Of a stretch of DNA of 64,000 nucleotides, positions 1 to 9,855 are shown one piece after another. The position numbers and the translations under genes are program-made. Origin of the DNA: G963665975 sp963665975 (GTDB lineage Bacteria; Bacteroidota; Rhodothermia; Rhodothermales; Bin80); assembly GCA_963665975.1 (NCBI GenBank), contig OY762508.1, positions 1,612,001 through 1,676,000 on the forward strand. Direction: 5' to 3'. How positions within the stretch are numbered: the first letter of the stretch is position 1; every line of letters starts with the position of its first letter. Below the pieces are notes generated by a model, which was not told the DNA's origin, did not search any database, and saw only the letters and a list, made by a program, of their open reading frames with translations.

Positions 1-101
1 CGCCCGCTCCTGTTTATCTTTGACCAAGCGTGGCCAATTTGACGCCGCCATGAAAGTTGCGGAAGACACGTAGCATGCATTGACCCACAGGGAAGTCCCG
101 C

Positions 102-719
102 ATGCCAGAATCCGAGTCGACACAGGGGCCCTCTCGCTCCGAATCCAGCGAACAAGACCGTGATGTTGTCCAACGGGCCCTACAAGGGGACGAGAGGGCG
201 TATAGCCGACTTGTGCAGAAGTACGAGAAGGCCCTCAACCACCATGTCTTCCGGATGGTACGTGACAAGCGAGAGGTGCAAGACCTCGTACAGGAAAGCT
301 TCATAAAGGCGTTTGCCGCGCTCGGGTCCTATTCTGCGGATTATGCCTTTTCGACATGGTTGTACCGGATTGCCACCAACCACACGATCGATTATCTCCG
401 CAAACGCAAGCTGCCCACGTTTTCCATTGACAAGCCCATCCAGACCAGGGAGGGGCAGCTTGAGTTCGAAATTCCCGATGTTTCCTACCGCCCGGACCGC
501 CACGTCGTCGCAGACCAGCGTCGCGAGCTCATTCAGCACGCCATAGATGCACTACCACCAAAGTACCATCGGGTGATCGTGCTTCGGCACCAGCAGGACA
601 AGTCCTACGAAGAAATCGCAGAAGAGCTGTCGTTGCCGCTAGGCACGGTGAAGGCGCACATTTTCCGCGCACGCAAGCTGTTATACAAGTACCTCCTGGA
701 CAAGAGACAGACGATGTAG
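102..719 (+). CDS. ECF-type RNA polymerase sigma factor
   Basis: This 205-residue protein has the two-domain layout of extracytoplasmic-function sigma-70 factors. Region 2 (about residues 30-105) includes the DLVQESFIKAF stretch and the FSTWLYRIATNHTIDYLRK segment that contacts the -10 element. A linker of about 40 residues follows, then region 4 (about 140-195) with the helix-turn-helix SYEEIAEELSLPLGTVKAHI. The extra N-terminal 20 residues are Ser/Glu rich. No anti-sigma factor gene lies beside it; purB follows about 100 bases downstream. The target regulon cannot be told from sequence. It resembles the housekeeping-like RpoE factors common in Bacteroidota. Confidence 0.93.
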   Translation: MPESESTQGPSRSESSEQDRDVVQRALQGDERAYSRLVQKYEKALNHHVFRMVRDKREVQDLVQESFIKAFAALGSYSADYAFSTWLYRIATNHTIDYLRKRKLPTFSIDKPIQTREGQLEFEIPDVSYRPDRHVVADQRRELIQHAIDALPPKYHRVIVLRHQQDKSYEEIAEELSLPLGTVKAHIFRARKLLYKYLLDKRQTM

Positions 720-816
720 TCTCACCCTGGTTACCCATATCGACAACACTTGACTGAATGGCAAGGCGTCTGTTGGTTACCTTATTCCCACCTGCGAATT
801 CCTGGATCCGGCACGC

Positions 817-2112
817 ATGATCAATCGCTATACGCGCCCGGAGATGAAGGCTCTCTGGAGCGAGTCCGCACAGTTTCAGTCCTGGCTCGATGTTGAGCTG
901 GCCGCATGCGCAGCCTGGGCGGACATCGGGGTTATTCCCCAGGAAGACGTAGCACTCCTCTACCGCGACGCCACCTTTGACGTGGACCGCATCCACGAGA
1001 TTGAAGAAGTGACCAGGCATGACGTTGTCGCCTTTACGCGCGCGGTAAGCGAGTCGCTGGGCCCCGAACGCAAGTGGGTACACTACGGACTGACCTCTTC
1101 CGATGTCGTAGACACAGCCTGGTCGGTCCGCCTGAAAGAGGCTAATGGCCTTCTCCTGGAAGCCATCGATACGTTAATAGCGGTCCTGGCCGCAAAAGCG
1201 CGCGCCCATAAGCACACCCTGATGATGGGGCGCACACACGGCGTGCATGCAGAACCAACGACGCTCGGATTAAAGTTGGCCCTGTTCTACGCGGAAATGC
1301 AGCGCAACCGGACGCGATTCGTGCATGCGGCCGAAGGCGTGCGCTTCGGCAAGATTTCCGGGGCTGTGGGAACGTTTGCTCACATCCCGCCGGAGGTTGA
1401 AAAGCGAACGTGTGCACGCCTGGGGCTTGAGCCAGCGCCGATTTCCACGCAAGTCCTCCAGCGAGATCGTCACGCACATTATCTTGGCGTGGTGGCCCTC
1501 ATCGGGGCAACGCTCGAAAAAATGGCACTGGAAGTGCGCCACCTCCAGCGCAGCGAGGTGCGTGAGGTGGAAGAAGCCTTTCGGAGTGGACAGAAGGGTT
1601 CCTCCGCCATGCCGCACAAACGCAATCCGATTGGCTCGGAGAATATCACGGGCTGCGCCCGGCTATTGCGTGGGTATATGGTGTCGGCATATGAGAACGT
1701 GGCCCTTTGGCACGAGCGGGACATTTCCCACTCTTCCGTAGAACGCGTCATTATACCTGATGCGACGACGCTCCTGCACTATGCGCTACACCGCTTTGCG
1801 CGCCTCATTGAATCCTTGCAAGTATATCCGGATACCATGCAGCGCAACATGGGGCGTACGTTCGGCCTCTTTAACAGCCAGCGACTGCTGATTGCACTCA
1901 TCGACAAGGGGCTTTCACGTGAGGATGCCTATGACGCCGTACAGCCGCTGGCTATGCAGGCCTGGACAGAAGCCCGATCCTTCAAGGAGATCGTCCTCGC
2001 ATCTGAAGACGTTATGCAACGGCTGACGCCGGAGGAGGTGGGAAAAGTGTTCGATGCGCGCTACCATCTTCGGCGCGTAAACCTCCTGTTCGAACGCGCA
2101 GGGCTGGGCTGA
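817..2112 (+). CDS. purB: Adenylosuccinate lyase
   Basis: PurB catalyses two fumarate-releasing steps of purine synthesis: SAICAR to AICAR, and adenylosuccinate to AMP. At 431 residues it is the usual length of the short bacterial form. The fumarase/aspartase superfamily signature GSSAMPHKRNPIGSENITG lies near residue 265 and carries the flexible-loop catalytic serine. Upstream motifs TSSDVVDTAWS and GRTHGVHAEPTTLG match substrate-binding regions. The start ATG directly precedes the conserved N-terminal IDRYTRPEM-type segment (here INRYTRPEMKALW). It is a cytosolic housekeeping enzyme, not obviously co-transcribed with the genes on either side. Confidence 0.97.
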   Translation: MINRYTRPEMKALWSESAQFQSWLDVELAACAAWADIGVIPQEDVALLYRDATFDVDRIHEIEEVTRHDVVAFTRAVSESLGPERKWVHYGLTSSDVVDTAWSVRLKEANGLLLEAIDTLIAVLAAKARAHKHTLMMGRTHGVHAEPTTLGLKLALFYAEMQRNRTRFVHAAEGVRFGKISGAVGTFAHIPPEVEKRTCARLGLEPAPISTQVLQRDRHAHYLGVVALIGATLEKMALEVRHLQRSEVREVEEAFRSGQKGSSAMPHKRNPIGSENITGCARLLRGYMVSAYENVALWHERDISHSSVERVIIPDATTLLHYALHRFARLIESLQVYPDTMQRNMGRTFGLFNSQRLLIALIDKGLSREDAYDAVQPLAMQAWTEARSFKEIVLASEDVMQRLTPEEVGKVFDARYHLRRVNLLFERAGLG

Positions 2113-2215
2113 AGGGCGGCGTGTTCAGCGGGTTTGCTCGTTGCATACCAGAGACCTTTGCCCTATTATATTCTGTAGCTTTCCTGCTTCATTTACACAC
2201 TTATACACTGTCCGT

Positions 2216-5071
2216 ATGAACGTCGCCAAGACCTTTCATCTACTCTCACGCACAGGGCTTGTCACTTTGGCGAGCCTTATGCTCCTGGTGCCAGCCCGCG
2301 CCCAGGACACAGCGGCTACACTAACCGGTAGCATCACCGATGCGGAGACCGGCGAACCACTTGCGGGAGCAAATATTTACATGGCCTCCAACGGGCGGGG
2401 AACCACGTCCGCGAGCGACGGAACGTATCAATTCACCGGGTTATCGGTCGGTCAATACACCGTGGTGTACAGCTTTACGGGCTACGGGAATGTCGAAATA
2501 TCCTTCCCACTCGTCGCGGGCGAAGAGCGCGTGGAAGACATCTCCCTGACTCCCGGCATAGAATTGGATCCCCTGCAGGTCACTGCCGGCAGACAGCAGG
2601 CGAAAGCGCTTGACGCGCCCGCATCCATAGACGTAATCACCGCGCGGGAAGTGGAGCAGGAAACCGGACTCTCTCCCGTCAAAGCGCTGCGCAACGTGAC
2701 GGGTGTCGATATGGCGCAAACAGGCGTCGACCGACACGAAGTGGTCCTGCGGGGTTTCAATAACGCATTTTCCGGGGCCGTCTACTTGTTGACCGACTAC
2801 CGGCAGGCCTCCGTTGCATCGCTCGGCGTAAATATGCACAGCATTATCCCGAGCCTGGGCGTTGATGTAGAGCGCATTGAAGTCGTACGCGGCCCCGGCT
2901 CGGCGCTCTATGGACCTGGAGTCACCCACGGAGTGGTGCACTATATCACCAAGGATCCGTTTACGTATCCCGGGGCTACGATCTCCATTCGAGGCGGCCA
3001 GCGATCCATTCGGGATTTTCAGGGGCGCATTGCCGGCGTGATCGGCAGTAGGCTTGGCGTAAAGGTAACCGCTGCCTACGGCTCAGCCACCGATTTTGAG
3101 CTCGAGAACTGTGACCCGGCGCTCTTGATGGCGCAACGCTTTGCCGAGTGCCCGGACCCCCACGACGCACAGCAGATCGCCGTCGACGGCGTGCGCGATC
3201 CCGCATTCAAGAAGCTGAATATCAACGGGAATGTGGAATACCGACTGGGCAGGAACACGTCCCTGATTCTAAACGGAGGCCGGTCGAGCCTTACCGCGAC
3301 CTCGCTTAGTGGGATTGGCACGGTGCAGGCCATTGATTTCGGCTATACGTACTGGCAGGGCCGCTTCCAAAGCGGCAATTTCTTTGCGCAGGCCTATGTC
3401 AATCAGAATGATGCCGGCGATTCCTATGTCTATGGCGGAGACCGCGTAGTAGATCGGAGCAAGCTCATCAATCTGCAGTCCCAGTATAACTTCTCCCTGT
3501 TTCAGGGCGTGGAACAGATTATTCTGGGTGTTGACGTTGAACTGTTGCGGCCGAACACGAAAGGCACTATTCTCGGGCGCAACGACGACAATGACGATAT
3601 TGACGAATACGGGGCCTACCTGCAGTCCACCACTGCATTGGGCGACCGGCTGGATCTGACCCTTGCAGCACGCGCCGACTATAACAACGTGGTGGACAAG
3701 GTCCAGTTTTCGCCGCGCGCCGCCCTCGTGTTCAAACCAGGCGCGACCAGCAGCATTCGGGCTTCGTACAACCGGGCCTTTTCGTCGCCAGGCTCCAGCA
3801 CAAATTTTCTGGACATATTAGCCGGACAACTCCCAGGCACATCGATCAACATCCGTGCGCGGGGGTTGGCGCATGGGTATACGTGGAATCGTAATCCGGC
3901 GTTTACCGCTATCGGCGCGCCCACGGACCTGGTGGCCTCGAGCCTTATCCCTGGCTCGGAAGGTCAGCGAGTGCCGGTGGGACTGACCACTGACGCGGTA
4001 TACGGATTACTCTACGCGGGGTTAGCAGCGACCCCGGTTGACGAACTCGTGGACCGTCTTGCATCGGTGGGGATATCCCTCAGCCCCGCGACGGTAACCA
4101 TATTCGTGCAGCTGCTGAACCCGGAGCTGACGCCGGTGACCGGGTTTAGCCCAGGCGCCCTGGGACTGCTTGACCTCTTCACCCAGTCCATCAATATATT
4201 ACCCACCGACCTGGCGCCCATTGCCCCGCTTCGCCAGACCACGGCGCAGACCTTCGAAGTGGGCTACAAGGGTATTCTTGGTAATCAGCTCCTGATAGCC
4301 GTCGATGGCTACTATACCCGCGCCAAGGATTTCATCGGTCCGCTTCGGATGGCTACTCCCTTCGTCCTGGTGCCTGGCCTGCAGGAAGACCTGGCGCGTG
4401 ACATCGCAACCGGGATACAGGAGAATGCCGTGTTAGCCAATGCGCTGGGCATTTTCGGGCTGACACCCGAGGCAGTCGCAACTCTGCTGGTGCAACTCGG
4501 CCTGCAGAGCGGGTTACCGTCTGCTACGACACCCGTTGCGATCGTACAGCCAGCCGAGAATGATCCCGGCGCAAGCAGCACTCCGGAGCTTCTCCTGACT
4601 TATCAAAACTTTGGCGACGTCAGCTATTACGGGCTGGATGCATCCGTGCTGTACCTGGTCTCGGATGATCTGAGCATCTTTGGCAACATCTCGTTGGTTA
4701 ACGATGACTTCTTTGATAATACAGAGCTGGGCGAGGAAAACGAGGCACTTAGCCTGGCGCTCAACGCCTCGAAAATGAAGTTGAAGCTTGGCGGGAAGTA
4801 TACCCATACCAGTGGCGTGTCCGTGAATGCGTCGGGCCGGTACACCAAGGGGTTTCCTGTTCGGTCCGGCGCCTACACCGGTGACATCGAAAGCTACTTC
4901 GTTGTAGACCTGGGAGTTGGCTACGCGTTCAGGAATGCGCTGCAAGGCCTGAGCCTTGATTTGGGTGTTTCGAATCTCCTCGATAACTCGCATCGCGAGT
5001 TTATCGGCGCGCCAAAGCTGGGTCGCGTGGCGATCGGAAGGCTCACCTATTCGTTTGATTTCGCCAGATAA
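2216..5071 (+). CDS. TonB-dependent outer-membrane receptor (paralogue 1)
   Basis: This outer-membrane receptor has about 951 residues from the ATG at 2216. That start gives a clean signal peptide ending in LVPARAQ; an upstream in-frame ATG at 2141 would add an unlikely leader. After the signal come a carboxypeptidase-regulatory-like domain (GSITDAETGEPLAGANIYM), a plug domain (ASIDVITAREVEQETG, then VERIEVVRGPGSALYGPGV) and a long beta-barrel ending in a C-terminal phenylalanine-rich strand (RLTYSFDFAR). It takes up an unknown ligand using TonB energy. It is closely similar along its whole length to the receptor at 5593-8454, so the two are a duplicated pair separated only by nuoA. Confidence 0.93.
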   Translation: MNVAKTFHLLSRTGLVTLASLMLLVPARAQDTAATLTGSITDAETGEPLAGANIYMASNGRGTTSASDGTYQFTGLSVGQYTVVYSFTGYGNVEISFPLVAGEERVEDISLTPGIELDPLQVTAGRQQAKALDAPASIDVITAREVEQETGLSPVKALRNVTGVDMAQTGVDRHEVVLRGFNNAFSGAVYLLTDYRQASVASLGVNMHSIIPSLGVDVERIEVVRGPGSALYGPGVTHGVVHYITKDPFTYPGATISIRGGQRSIRDFQGRIAGVIGSRLGVKVTAAYGSATDFELENCDPALLMAQRFAECPDPHDAQQIAVDGVRDPAFKKLNINGNVEYRLGRNTSLILNGGRSSLTATSLSGIGTVQAIDFGYTYWQGRFQSGNFFAQAYVNQNDAGDSYVYGGDRVVDRSKLINLQSQYNFSLFQGVEQIILGVDVELLRPNTKGTILGRNDDNDDIDEYGAYLQSTTALGDRLDLTLAARADYNNVVDKVQFSPRAALVFKPGATSSIRASYNRAFSSPGSSTNFLDILAGQLPGTSINIRARGLAHGYTWNRNPAFTAIGAPTDLVASSLIPGSEGQRVPVGLTTDAVYGLLYAGLAATPVDELVDRLASVGISLSPATVTIFVQLLNPELTPVTGFSPGALGLLDLFTQSINILPTDLAPIAPLRQTTAQTFEVGYKGILGNQLLIAVDGYYTRAKDFIGPLRMATPFVLVPGLQEDLARDIATGIQENAVLANALGIFGLTPEAVATLLVQLGLQSGLPSATTPVAIVQPAENDPGASSTPELLLTYQNFGDVSYYGLDASVLYLVSDDLSIFGNISLVNDDFFDNTELGEENEALSLALNASKMKLKLGGKYTHTSGVSVNASGRYTKGFPVRSGAYTGDIESYFVVDLGVGYAFRNALQGLSLDLGVSNLLDNSHREFIGAPKLGRVAIGRLTYSFDFAR

Positions 5072-5116
5072 ACCGGACGCCACTCTCCCTGCCACCACAA
5101 CCCACAGATAATCTTA

Positions 5117-5485
5117 ATGGGTGATTTCGTCCCGCTATTACTCATGTTGGTGTTGGCTACCGGCCTCGCCCTCACGTTGCTTTTGGCGCAGCGGCTGCTC
5201 GGACCATTCCGGCCAAACCGTATCAAGCAGGGCGCGTATGAAAGCGGGATGGATCCCATTGGAACGGCCCGGCAGCGATTCTCAGTCAAGTTCTACCTGG
5301 TAGCCATGATCTTTATTGTATTCGACGTAGAGGTTGTTTTTCTCTACCCGTGGGCAGTAAGTTACAGAGAGTTTCTGGATGCCGGAATTGGTTTTGGTGT
5401 TCTGGGCGTTGTCACGGTGTTCGTGGTTATCCTCGCCATCGGGCTGGTCTATGACATCAAGAAAGGTGGCCTTGAGTTCGAATAA
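5117..5485 (+). CDS. nuoA: NADH-quinone oxidoreductase subunit A
   Basis: NuoA is a small membrane subunit of complex I at the interface of the peripheral and membrane arms. The 122-residue product has three predicted transmembrane segments (about 5-25, 63-85 and 92-112). The loop carries the family signature YESGMDPIGTARQRFSVKFYL, and FIVFDVEVVFLYPWA marks the second helix. It starts 45 bases after the first TonB receptor and overlaps the next reading frame by one base, although that gene probably starts further down. Its separation from nuoB by a receptor gene is unusual. Confidence 0.97.
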   Translation: MGDFVPLLLMLVLATGLALTLLLAQRLLGPFRPNRIKQGAYESGMDPIGTARQRFSVKFYLVAMIFIVFDVEVVFLYPWAVSYREFLDAGIGFGVLGVVTVFVVILAIGLVYDIKKGGLEFE

Positions 5486-5592
5486 TGCCTCAAGGATGTG
5501 CTGTCGATGATGCGCCGCCGACCTACGCATGCCATCGACAGTCCGGAATCGTGATCTGCGGTAAATCGTTTGCTGCTAAACCTCAAGGCCAT

Positions 5593-8454
5593 ATGATCAC
5601 AATAAGCATGGCCAGGGTTCGAATAACCGGCGCGCTTTCGGGACTTCTCCTCTTGGCCCTCCTGGTGGCAAGTGTACCCGCAGCTGCGCAGCAGGCTACA
5701 GGCGCGCTCTTTGGAACCATCATAGACGCCGAGAATGGCGAACCATTGCCACGCGCCCATGTCTATGTAGAGACGCTGTCACGAGGAGCCACGGCCAGCA
5801 TTGATGGCCGCTACCGCATTGAGGCGCTCACACCGGGTACGTACACCATTGCATTTAGCTTCACCGGTTACCAGAATCAGGAATTTGTGGTCACCGTGGC
5901 CGCTGGCGAAGAGCGAGAGCTGGCCGTGAACCTGTCACCAGGCGTTGAACTGGATCCGATTCAGATTAGCGCCAGCAGGCGCCGGGCCAAGTCCCTGGAT
6001 GCTCCGGCATCCGTAGATGTGATCCTTGGCAGTGAAATCGCCCACGAAACCGCGCCATCTACGATCAAGGCCCTGCGCAACATAACGGGCGTTGACATGG
6101 CGCAGACTGGCATAGACCGCCATGAAGTGGTCCTGCGCGGATTCAACGATGCATTCTCCAGCTCCACCTATGTGTTGACCGACTACCGACACGCGGCCGT
6201 GCCATCCTTCGGCGTGAACCTGCACAATGTCATGCCGACCATAGGGAGCGATGTGGAGCGCATTGAAGTCGTACGAGGTCCCGGATCCGCGCTCTACGGT
6301 CCCGGTGTCACCAGCGGTGTAATTCACTACATCACAAAGGATGCGTTTTCGTATCCCGGCGCCACCGTTTCCGTGCGGGCGGGCGGACAGTCGATGCTGG
6401 ACTTTCAAGGACGAATCGCCAGCGTGATCGGGAAGCGATTGGGCCTAAAGGTGACCGGCGCACACACTGCAGCAAACGACTTCGAATTGGAGCGCTGTAA
6501 CGAGTCTCTTCTGGAGAATGGAAGATTTGACCAATGTCCCGATTCTCTCGACGCGCGGCAAATCGCCATGGAAGGCATCCGGGACAGCCGGTTCCGAAAA
6601 CTGAATCTGAATGGCAGCCTGGAGTATCGATTGGGCGACCGGACCTCCCTGATCGTCCAGGGCGGACACTCCCAACTTACTGCAACCGTGCTCAGTAGCA
6701 TCGGCACCATTCAGGCGGAAGACTACGGGTATACATACGGACAGGTACGTTTTCAAAGCGGGAATTTCTTTGCTCAGGCGTACACCAATCGGAATAACGG
6801 GGACAAGTCGTATGTGTACGGCAGCCAACCCGTGATAGAAAAGGGAAAGACATATACGTTTCAGGCGCAGCAAGACCTATCACTCGCCGACGGAAGGCAG
6901 CAGCTCATCTTTGGCGCAGATGTTAGACTGACCCGCCCCAATACACTCGGAACAATCTTGGGGGCTAATGAGGAAATAGATAGCCTTGACGAATACGGCG
7001 CATACCTGCAGTCCACCACGAAGCTGAACGACGCCTTTGAGTTAACGCTTGCCGCGCGTGGTGACTATAACACCGTGGTTAACAAGTTTCGGCTCTCCCC
7101 GCGTGCAGCCCTGGTATACCGGCCCACGCCAACAAGCAGCCTGCGCGCCACGTTCAACCGGTCCTTCACCTCGCCGAATCCCAACACGGCATTCCTGGAT
7201 CTTATTGCCACCCGGATTCCCGGAGCGAATATCATTATACGCGCCCGCGGCTCCGCGCCGGGATTTACATGGGCGCGTAATCCCGCATTCCGTGATGCAG
7301 GGGCGCCTAACGACCTGGTGGCGAGCAGCTTGCTTCCAGGGTCGGTCGGCCAACCTATGCCGATTGGAGTATCTACCGCAGACGTATACGGGCTCGTCTA
7401 CGAAGGCCTCGCCGCGCTGCCGATCAACGAGCTTCTGGCGCAAATGGAGCAGCTGGGCTTTCGGCTGAACGAAGCGGCGGTCGGCATCATGCTGGATTTG
7501 CTTCGACCCGATCGCACACGTGTAAGCGGATTCAGCCCTGGCAGGCTGGCGCTGCTCAACCTCACGTCGCAGCGGATTGGCTCCTACCCGGAGGACCTGA
7601 CGGATATTCGGCCAATCCGGCAGACTACGTCTCAAACGTTTGAATTCGGCTACAAGGGGATCGTAAACAGCACGATGCTCGTGGCCATCGACGCCTACTT
7701 TGGGCGCAAGGAGGGCTTTACCGGTCCACTTACTCTGGTCACCCCGTTCGTCCTGGTCCCCACGCTTGCGGAGGACTTTCAGCGCGACCTTACCATAGCT
7801 ATACAAGACAATGTTACCCTGGCGACGACTCTTCGGGCAGTCGGTCTCTCCCCAGAGACCGTAGCCGAACTGCTCGTCCAGTTTGCCAGCGAAAACGGCC
7901 TGTCGCCGGAGACGCCCGTTGGCATTGTTCAGCCTGTCGAGAATAACCCCGGCATTGGCCAAAACCCGGAGTTGATGCTCACCTACCGAAACTTCGGCAA
8001 GATTAACTACCAGGGGATAGACGTTTCCGTACATGTACTGGCCTCTGAAAACGCGCGGCTCTTCGGCAACGTGTCGTGGGTAAGTGACGATTACTTTGAT
8101 TACCGGGAGCTAAAGGAAGACGACAAGAACATTTCCCTGGCTCTGAATGCGTCTCAACTGAAGGTGAAGTTTGGCGGCGCCTATACCCATGCGAGCGGCC
8201 TGTTCATGCAGGCATCTGGCCGGTACACGAAAGGATTCCCAATTGCCTCAGGTTTCTTTGTGGGCGAACTTCAGAACTATTTCGTGCTTGATGCCGGAGC
8301 CGGGTACATCTTCCGTAACCGGTTTGATGGCTTGCGTGTCGATCTTGGCGTCTCCAACGTCCTCGACAGCAACCATCGGGAGTTTGTAGGGGCGCCGAAG
8401 CTGGGCCGCGTAGTGATAGGTCGCCTGACGTATACCATCGATTTTCACAGGTAG
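5593..8454 (+). CDS. TonB-dependent outer-membrane receptor (paralogue 2)
   Basis: This is the second receptor of the duplicated pair, inserted between nuoA and nuoB. The ATG at 5593 (or 5608) gives a signal peptide ending ASVPAAAQ; the frame stays open to 5485 but that leader is not credible. Domain order is the same as in the upstream copy: regulatory-like domain (GTIIDAENGEPLPRAHVYV), plug (ASVDVILGSEIAHETA, VERIEVVRGPGSALYGPGV), then the barrel ending RLTYTIDFHR. Most plug residues and many barrel strands are shared with paralogue 1, whereas some loops differ. The ligand is unknown. A role tied to respiration is not implied by position alone. Confidence 0.92.
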   Translation: MITISMARVRITGALSGLLLLALLVASVPAAAQQATGALFGTIIDAENGEPLPRAHVYVETLSRGATASIDGRYRIEALTPGTYTIAFSFTGYQNQEFVVTVAAGEERELAVNLSPGVELDPIQISASRRRAKSLDAPASVDVILGSEIAHETAPSTIKALRNITGVDMAQTGIDRHEVVLRGFNDAFSSSTYVLTDYRHAAVPSFGVNLHNVMPTIGSDVERIEVVRGPGSALYGPGVTSGVIHYITKDAFSYPGATVSVRAGGQSMLDFQGRIASVIGKRLGLKVTGAHTAANDFELERCNESLLENGRFDQCPDSLDARQIAMEGIRDSRFRKLNLNGSLEYRLGDRTSLIVQGGHSQLTATVLSSIGTIQAEDYGYTYGQVRFQSGNFFAQAYTNRNNGDKSYVYGSQPVIEKGKTYTFQAQQDLSLADGRQQLIFGADVRLTRPNTLGTILGANEEIDSLDEYGAYLQSTTKLNDAFELTLAARGDYNTVVNKFRLSPRAALVYRPTPTSSLRATFNRSFTSPNPNTAFLDLIATRIPGANIIIRARGSAPGFTWARNPAFRDAGAPNDLVASSLLPGSVGQPMPIGVSTADVYGLVYEGLAALPINELLAQMEQLGFRLNEAAVGIMLDLLRPDRTRVSGFSPGRLALLNLTSQRIGSYPEDLTDIRPIRQTTSQTFEFGYKGIVNSTMLVAIDAYFGRKEGFTGPLTLVTPFVLVPTLAEDFQRDLTIAIQDNVTLATTLRAVGLSPETVAELLVQFASENGLSPETPVGIVQPVENNPGIGQNPELMLTYRNFGKINYQGIDVSVHVLASENARLFGNVSWVSDDYFDYRELKEDDKNISLALNASQLKVKFGGAYTHASGLFMQASGRYTKGFPIASGFFVGELQNYFVLDAGAGYIFRNRFDGLRVDLGVSNVLDSNHREFVGAPKLGRVVIGRLTYTIDFHR

Positions 8455-8628
8455 CCGGACACAGCGCCACCGTGCATGATGCGCTCCCGCCTGACGCAGC
8501 CACCGGCTTTAATCATGCGCCTTCGATTGAGTAACTTTAGGGCGGATGCTCACCCTGAAATGGCTGGCGCTATCGGAACAGATGCCGGCCGATTCCATTG
8601 AAGCTGGCCGTATTCAGACCGCGAAAGC
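8455..8628 (+). other. Intergenic gap within the nuo cluster
   Basis: There are 174 bases between the second receptor and nuoB, the longest gap inside the complex I cluster. No credible small gene is seen. An AGCCGG at the receptor stop and a CCGGCTTT near 8505 could pair over a long loop, but this is too weak to call a terminator. A nuoB promoter could lie here; no clear promoter motif is recognised. Confidence 0.4.
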
Positions 8629-9162
8629 ATGGATGCCAATACAGGCTTTTTGACGACCACCGTAAACGCGGTAGTCAACTGGGCACGGTCTAATTCGCTG
8701 ATGCCCATGCCTATGGGACTGGCCTGCTGCGCGATAGAAATGATGGCCTTTGCGGGACCGAAGTACGATGTTGCGCGCTTCGGAAGTGAAGCGATGCGCT
8801 TCTCGCCGCGGCAGGCCGACCTCATGATCGTCGCGGGATGGTGCAGCTACAAGATGGCCCATGTCATTCGCCGCGTGTGGGATCAGATGGCGGATCCCAA
8901 ATGGTGTATCGCGATGGGGGCGTGCGCTTCGTCAGGCGGGATGCATCGGTGCTATGGCGTTGTCCAGGGAATCGATAATTTTCTTCCCGTAGACGTGTAT
9001 ATCCCGGGATGCCCACCGCGGCCGGAGGCAGTCATCCATGCGCTAATGGATATTCAGGAAAAGATTCGCAACGAATATTCTACGGAGCAGGATTATCAGG
9101 TCGGCCTGGCGCAGAAAGCGGCATCCGTGACTCCCCTGGAATTGGCGGGCACAGACCAATAG
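8629..9162 (+). CDS. nuoB: NADH-quinone oxidoreductase subunit B
   Basis: NuoB carries the terminal [4Fe-4S] cluster N2 that passes electrons to quinone. All four expected cysteines are visible: the vicinal pair in GLACCAIEMM, one in IAMGACASSGG and one in VYIPGCPPRPE. Length is normal at 177 residues. An oddity is the segment DLMIVAGWCSYKMAHVIRR, where most NuoB proteins read GTVTxKMAP; further cysteines follow in KWCIAMG and HRCYG. It is the first gene of the compact nuoBCDEF run. Confidence 0.97.
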   Translation: MDANTGFLTTTVNAVVNWARSNSLMPMPMGLACCAIEMMAFAGPKYDVARFGSEAMRFSPRQADLMIVAGWCSYKMAHVIRRVWDQMADPKWCIAMGACASSGGMHRCYGVVQGIDNFLPVDVYIPGCPPRPEAVIHALMDIQEKIRNEYSTEQDYQVGLAQKAASVTPLELAGTDQ

Positions 9163-9180
9163 GCCCGATTGGGTTGTATT

Positions 9181-9846
9181 ATGCCCGAGACGCTCAAGTT
9201 TCATTTTACTCCCGTCGACGGGCCGCGAGCCGATACGAGCAATGTGCACGCCAAAGCCTCTACGGAGGTGATGGAGACGGTCGACGCGCTGCGCGCTCGA
9301 TTTGGCGCCACGATCCGGGATGTTCAGGTATATGCCGGGGAGCATACCGTGTTTGTCGAGCGCCTGCACATCTTGGAGGTATGCAAGCACCTGAAGGAGG
9401 ATCTCGGGTTTCAATACCTGGTGGATCTGGGCGGTGTCGACCGGTTCACCGAAGACGAACGATTCGAGGTATTCTACAATCTGGTCAATATCGCGAACAG
9501 CAAGCGCATCCGACTCAAGGTGCGCGTGGAGGAAAGTGACGCGCACGTCCCGTCGGTCACGTCTCTGTTTCCGGCCGCGAACTGGAACGAGCGGGAGTGC
9601 TACGACATGCTTGGCGTCTGCTTTGACGACCATCCGGACCTGCGCCGGATGTATTTGCCAGAAGACTTCGAGCATTTCCCGCAGCGAAAGGAGTTTCCGC
9701 TCCTCGGGATACCGGGGTCGTTACCGCTGCCGCCGCAGACTCCGGAAGGGGAGTTGACGACAGACCCGTTTGCCGCCGCGCACGGCAATAAGCCGGTAAA
9801 GAGTTACGAAGAGCCGCCCTCCGATACCTACACATCCGGCCGGTAG
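9181..9846 (+). CDS. nuoC: NADH-quinone oxidoreductase subunit C
   Basis: This hydrophilic 30-kDa-type subunit is part of the connecting module of complex I. Family features are the FEVFYNLVNIANSKRIRLK core, ANWNERECYDMLGVCFDDHPDL and the C-terminal signature RRMYLPEDFEHFPQRKEFPL. I chose the ATG at 9181, giving 221 residues; a TTG at 9169 is in frame but adds only four residues. The C-terminal 40 residues are a Pro/Gly-rich tail beyond the usual domain. nuoC and nuoD are separate genes here, not fused as in enterobacteria. Confidence 0.95.
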   Translation: MPETLKFHFTPVDGPRADTSNVHAKASTEVMETVDALRARFGATIRDVQVYAGEHTVFVERLHILEVCKHLKEDLGFQYLVDLGGVDRFTEDERFEVFYNLVNIANSKRIRLKVRVEESDAHVPSVTSLFPAANWNERECYDMLGVCFDDHPDLRRMYLPEDFEHFPQRKEFPLLGIPGSLPLPPQTPEGELTTDPFAAAHGNKPVKSYEEPPSDTYTSGR

Positions 9847-9855
9847 GCTACCTGT

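Noticed and set aside
7042..8034. A 330-codon open frame antisense to the second TonB receptor
   Set aside because: Composition is typical of a shadow frame, and the receptor barrel on the plus strand is conserved with its paralogue.
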